64,000 nt of DNA from Hymenobacter lucidus (GTDB taxonomy: Bacteria > Bacteroidota > Bacteroidia > Cytophagales > Hymenobacteraceae): the NCBI RefSeq assembly GCF_020447265.1, contig NZ_JAJADR010000001.1, forward strand, positions 1-64,000, read 5' to 3'. The notes under the pieces were generated by a model. That model saw nothing but the letters and a program-made list of their open reading frames with translations, was not told the DNA's origin and searched no databases. The stretch's first letter is position 1, and each line of letters opens with the position of its first letter. Positions 61,592-64,000 of the stretch are shown here, piece by piece. Position numbers and translations under genes: made by a program.

Positions 61592-62437
61592 ATGAAGTTT
61601 TCAACCCTTTTCTCTCTCTCTCTCCTGGCCGGACTGGGCTTGGCTGGCTGCTCCAAAGACAACTCCTCCGATAACTCAGGCAATGCCAAACTCGAAGTGC
61701 GGCTGACCGATGCACCCGGCGACTTTAGTCGGGTAAGCCTGGATGTGCAGCAGATAGAAGTACACCTGAAGGACGCAAACGACCCCACGGGCTGGCAGTT
61801 CCTACCCTTCACGCCGCAGGCCATCAATGTGCTCGACTATGTGAATGGACGCTCGGCGCTGCTGGTTAGCACCGATTTCGCGGCCGGCGACTTAAAGGAG
61901 ATTCGCCTGATTCTGGGCCCGAACAACACCGTAACAACCCGTGACGGCGAAGTCTATACGCTCAAAACGCCCAGCGGCCAAACCTCGGGCGTGAAGCTGA
62001 AACTAGACAAAGTGACCCTTCGGCAGGGGGAGGCGTTCCAACTGCTGCTCGACTTTGACGTAGCCAAATCTATTGTGGAACGTGGCAACTGGAAGGCCGG
62101 CAACGACAAGAAGGAGCGGTTTCTGCTGAAGCCCGTTATTCGTCTAGTAGCCCAGGATGTAGCTGGTGGCCTTTATGGGCAGGTTACTCCAGCGGCAGCA
62201 CTTCCCCAGATTCTGGCTATCCGCTCGTCGCTCACCGTTGCCGATACTTTCAGCACTTCGGCCGATGCTACTGGTGCGTTTAAGCTGCAGGCCTTGCCCG
62301 CCGGCACCTACCGCGTCGAGCTGTATCCCACCACGACTGCCCCGGCCAACGAGTCGGCTTACAAGCCCGTGACGGTTAATGGAGTAGTAGTAACCAACAA
62401 CCGGGCTACCGACTTAGGTGCACTTAAGCTTAATTAA
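61592..62437 (+). CDS. DUF4382 lipoprotein with carboxypeptidase-regulatory-like tail
   Basis: A 281-residue lipoprotein (GLGLAGCS). DUF4382 spans about 30-185 (EVRLTDAPGDFSRVSLDVQQ, FAAGDLKEIRLILGPNNTVT, TPSGQTSGVKLKLD) and a C-terminal 70-residue beta domain (GAFKLQALPAGTYRVELYPT) follows. Function unknown. Paralogue of the next gene. Confidence 0.85.
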   Translation: MKFSTLFSLSLLAGLGLAGCSKDNSSDNSGNAKLEVRLTDAPGDFSRVSLDVQQIEVHLKDANDPTGWQFLPFTPQAINVLDYVNGRSALLVSTDFAAGDLKEIRLILGPNNTVTTRDGEVYTLKTPSGQTSGVKLKLDKVTLRQGEAFQLLLDFDVAKSIVERGNWKAGNDKKERFLLKPVIRLVAQDVAGGLYGQVTPAAALPQILAIRSSLTVADTFSTSADATGAFKLQALPAGTYRVELYPTTTAPANESAYKPVTVNGVVVTNNRATDLGALKLN

Positions 62438-62455
62438 GGCGGCTACCGTAGCTGC

Positions 62456-62488
62456 AAAAGCCCGGCTGCTTACAGCCGGGCTTTTTTG
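62456..62488 (+). terminator. terminator of the DUF4382 gene
   Basis: Stem AAAAGCCCGGCTG/CAGCCGGGCTTTT with a 4-nt loop and T6, 20 bp after the stop. Confidence 0.9.
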
Positions 62489-62755
62489 TGCCCGCATACG
62501 CACCCTAAAGGCAATAGCGTAGAAAAAGCACTGTCAATGAGCAACAGCGGAGAATAAAAAGCGCAATAAAACATAGTGAAAATTATATGTTTTTCTCAGT
62601 ATGAGAAATGTACAGGTTGATATTCTGTTAGTGTTATAAGGTTAAGAAACAGGTCGATACAAAAATATTTATCTGCCTATATGGTTGGATATTGGAGGTG
62701 TTTTTCTACGTTTGATTCGGCAATTCTTCAGTCTTTCTGTTCCACCACCGTTTGT
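62489..62755 (+). promoter_or_regulatory. AT-rich upstream region of the second DUF4382 gene
   Basis: About 270 bp, AT-rich from roughly 62555 to 62680. It contains no gene-like frame and no clear TAnnTTTG element; probably holds the promoter. Confidence 0.35.
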
Positions 62756-63364
62756 ATGAAAACTCAACTACTTTTTTCCGGACTGCTCGCGGCCGGCTTT
62801 GCATTTACTAGCTGCGAAGATGCTCTCCAAGACGTAGCAACTCCCACGGCTGCCACTGCCACGCAGGCCGCCAAAAAAGAGAAAGAGCCTGTTGTATCGT
62901 ATCAGGCCATCAACATCGACCTGCAGCGGGTAGAAGTTAGCCAGGATGCGGCTGAGAGCACTGGCAACTGGACTACGCTCACGGATGTGCAGCCGGGAAG
63001 CCGCAACCTGCTGAATGCCGCCACTGTGGCTGCACCGCTGTTTACCACCTCAGGCTTTCAGACGGGCACTGTAAAGCAGATTCGTTTGGTACTGGGTGCC
63101 AACAGCACCATTACTCTCAGCAACGGCCGCGTGGTGGCCCTGGATACTCCCAGCGGCCAGACTTCGGGCCTGAAGGTGAAAGTAGATGCCCGCGTGTCGG
63201 GCGGGCGGCCCTACGCCGTGCTCATCAGCATTGATCCAGACTGGCAGGTAGTGGCGAAGGGCAACGGCTCTTATGGCCTTAAGCCAGTGCTGCAAGGCTA
63301 CGTAGCCCCGGCTAGCAGCGACAATGGCGGCGGTGGCGAGTCGGAAGCCCGCGCGCAACGCTAA
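62756..63364 (+). CDS. DUF4382 lipoprotein, paralogue
   Basis: A 202-residue lipoprotein (AGFAFTSCE) sharing with the previous gene the blocks QTGTVKQIRLVLGANSTITL and TPSGQTSGLKVKVDARVSGG. It lacks the C-terminal beta domain. The first 30 mature residues are low-complexity. Probably a recent duplicate with a changed end. Start 62756 chosen for the signal. Confidence 0.82.
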   Translation: MKTQLLFSGLLAAGFAFTSCEDALQDVATPTAATATQAAKKEKEPVVSYQAINIDLQRVEVSQDAAESTGNWTTLTDVQPGSRNLLNAATVAAPLFTTSGFQTGTVKQIRLVLGANSTITLSNGRVVALDTPSGQTSGLKVKVDARVSGGRPYAVLISIDPDWQVVAKGNGSYGLKPVLQGYVAPASSDNGGGGESEARAQR

Positions 63365-63381
63365 GCAAAGCGCAGTAAATA

Positions 63382-63417
63382 GAAAAGCCTCTCTTCCGTC
63401 AGGAAGAGAGGCTTTTC
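63382..63417. terminator. bidirectional terminator
   Basis: Perfect stem AAAAGCCTCTCTTCC/GGAAGAGAGGCTTTT with a 4-nt loop, between convergent genes. Confidence 0.92.
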
Positions 63418-63433
63418 TGCTTTTAGAAGTAGT

Positions 63434-64000
63434 CTATTGCAAGGTGTGCAGCAACTCAACTAGCTCTCGTTGTGTGCTCTGAGTTTTGTCTTTGGCATAC
63501 CAGCCGTGCAGCTGGGTGCTGAATTCCTCAAATGGCAGGTTCTGGCTTTTCAGGTTCAGAAACATGGCTTGGGCCGGTGCCGGGCGCGGGCCCCACTGCG
63601 CTGCTTCCGCCAGGGTATCGACGGCCAGCACCACGAGTTTGGGAATGGAGCGGCCACCCGCCGTTAGGTACTGGTCTATCAAATCCAGGTTTTCGTCGCG
63701 CAGTACGTAGTGGGTCGTAATCTTGCCCGCCGAGGCTTTGGCCACGGCTTCCAGCACCGGCACAATCTGGGCCGCGTCGCCGCACCAGCCTTCGGTGATG
63801 ATAAGCCAGATGTAGGGCTTGGTCAGCCGGGCCAGCGCCTCTTGCAGCTCGGGCAGCAGCTGCACCGTTTTGTCGAGCCGCTGCATGCGCTGCACGTTCA
63901 GGCGGGTGTAGTTGGTGAGCAGCTCCGACTGCTGCGGACCGGTGGTCTTGCCTTCGGCCTGCAAAGCGTCAATCAGCTGGCGGTAAGCGGCGTAGGAATA
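63434..64000 (-). CDS. thioredoxin family protein, cut by the window end
   Basis: At least 188 codons are open and the frame continues to the window edge, so the start is outside. The active-site-like segment EGWCGDAAQ has one Cys followed by Gly-Asp, not CxxC. AYRQLIDALQAEGKTTGPQQ at the beginning is typical of a Bacteroidota family of thioredoxin-like proteins. Redox or other function uncertain because the second Cys is missing. Confidence 0.82.
   Translation of the reverse strand, partial: YSYAAYRQLIDALQAEGKTTGPQQSELLTNYTRLNVQRMQRLDKTVQLLPELQEALARLTKPYIWLIITEGWCGDAAQIVPVLEAVAKASAGKITTHYVLRDENLDLIDQYLTAGGRSIPKLVVLAVDTLAEAAQWGPRPAPAQAMFLNLKSQNLPFEEFSTQLHGWYAKDKTQSTQRELVELLHTLQ

Noticed and set aside
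1..64000. tRNA and rRNA genes
   Set aside because: No cloverleaf-like sequence with a T-loop GTTCRANNC and no rRNA segment was noticed, though a covariance search was not possible.

Overview
The window looks like chromosomal DNA from an aerobic, GC-rich member of the Bacteroidota, most likely a Hymenobacter-type organism (Cytophagales). The reasons are a gliding/type IX secretion lipoprotein (GldJ) beside a PorP/SprF-type protein, DUF4783, DUF4382 and DUF6799 proteins, many lipoproteins, and Bacteroidota -7 promoter elements (TAnnTTTG or TACTTTG) lying very close to start codons. The genus is inferred from overall character, not from a marker gene. No rRNA, tRNA, CRISPR array, prophage or intact insertion sequence was seen.

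Layout. 0-8.4 kb: periplasmic trehalase, a small IS630-type helix-turn-helix protein, a 44-bp perfect palindrome and a LacI-family regulator; then a DUF3850 protein, an MFS transporter divergent from an AraC regulator, and aspartate ammonia-lyase. 8.5-15.2 kb: a tight four-gene minus-strand operon encoding a ferritin-like protein, a LodA/GoxA-like quinoprotein oxidase, a radical SAM/SPASM enzyme and a LodB-like flavoprotein. This is the most unusual system here. 15.4-24 kb: alpha/beta hydrolase, two tandem M13 metallopeptidase lipoproteins, NUDIX hydrolase, old yellow enzyme, pentapeptide-repeat protein and a small unknown. 24.5-34.7 kb: serine hydrolase, Gfo/Idh oxidoreductase, then a stress/chaperone stretch (PPK2 kinase, two Hsp20 proteins, DUF3140, a CbpA-like DnaJ with its modulator CbpM) mixed with cell-wall enzymes (GH25 lysozyme, RlpA). 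34.7-46 kb: ZIP transporter, methyltransferase, NadC, GpmI, several small exported unknowns, YjbQ, a beta-helix lipoprotein and PrfA. 46-51 kb: thrA-thrB-thrC, preceded by a threonine-rich leader peptide and terminator-like hairpins. 51-64 kb: DUF3365 haem lipoprotein, FAD amine oxidase-like protein, exonuclease III, a carboxymuconolactone decarboxylase pair, ComF, GldJ and PorP/SprF, a large AsmA-like protein, two DUF4382 lipoproteins and a thioredoxin-like gene cut by the window edge.

How the parts work together. In the four-gene operon, I infer that the flavoprotein and the radical SAM enzyme modify the LodA-like protein to build a cysteine tryptophylquinone-type cofactor, perhaps with extra crosslinks, with the ferritin-like diiron protein as an oxidative partner. 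The thr genes carry aspartate to threonine and appear to be controlled by transcription attenuation. Intergenic regions carry several palindromic elements: three REP-like hairpins, one 100-bp structured element and two AATGTG-rich inverted arrays. Most other intergenic hairpins are ordinary terminators, often shared by convergent genes.
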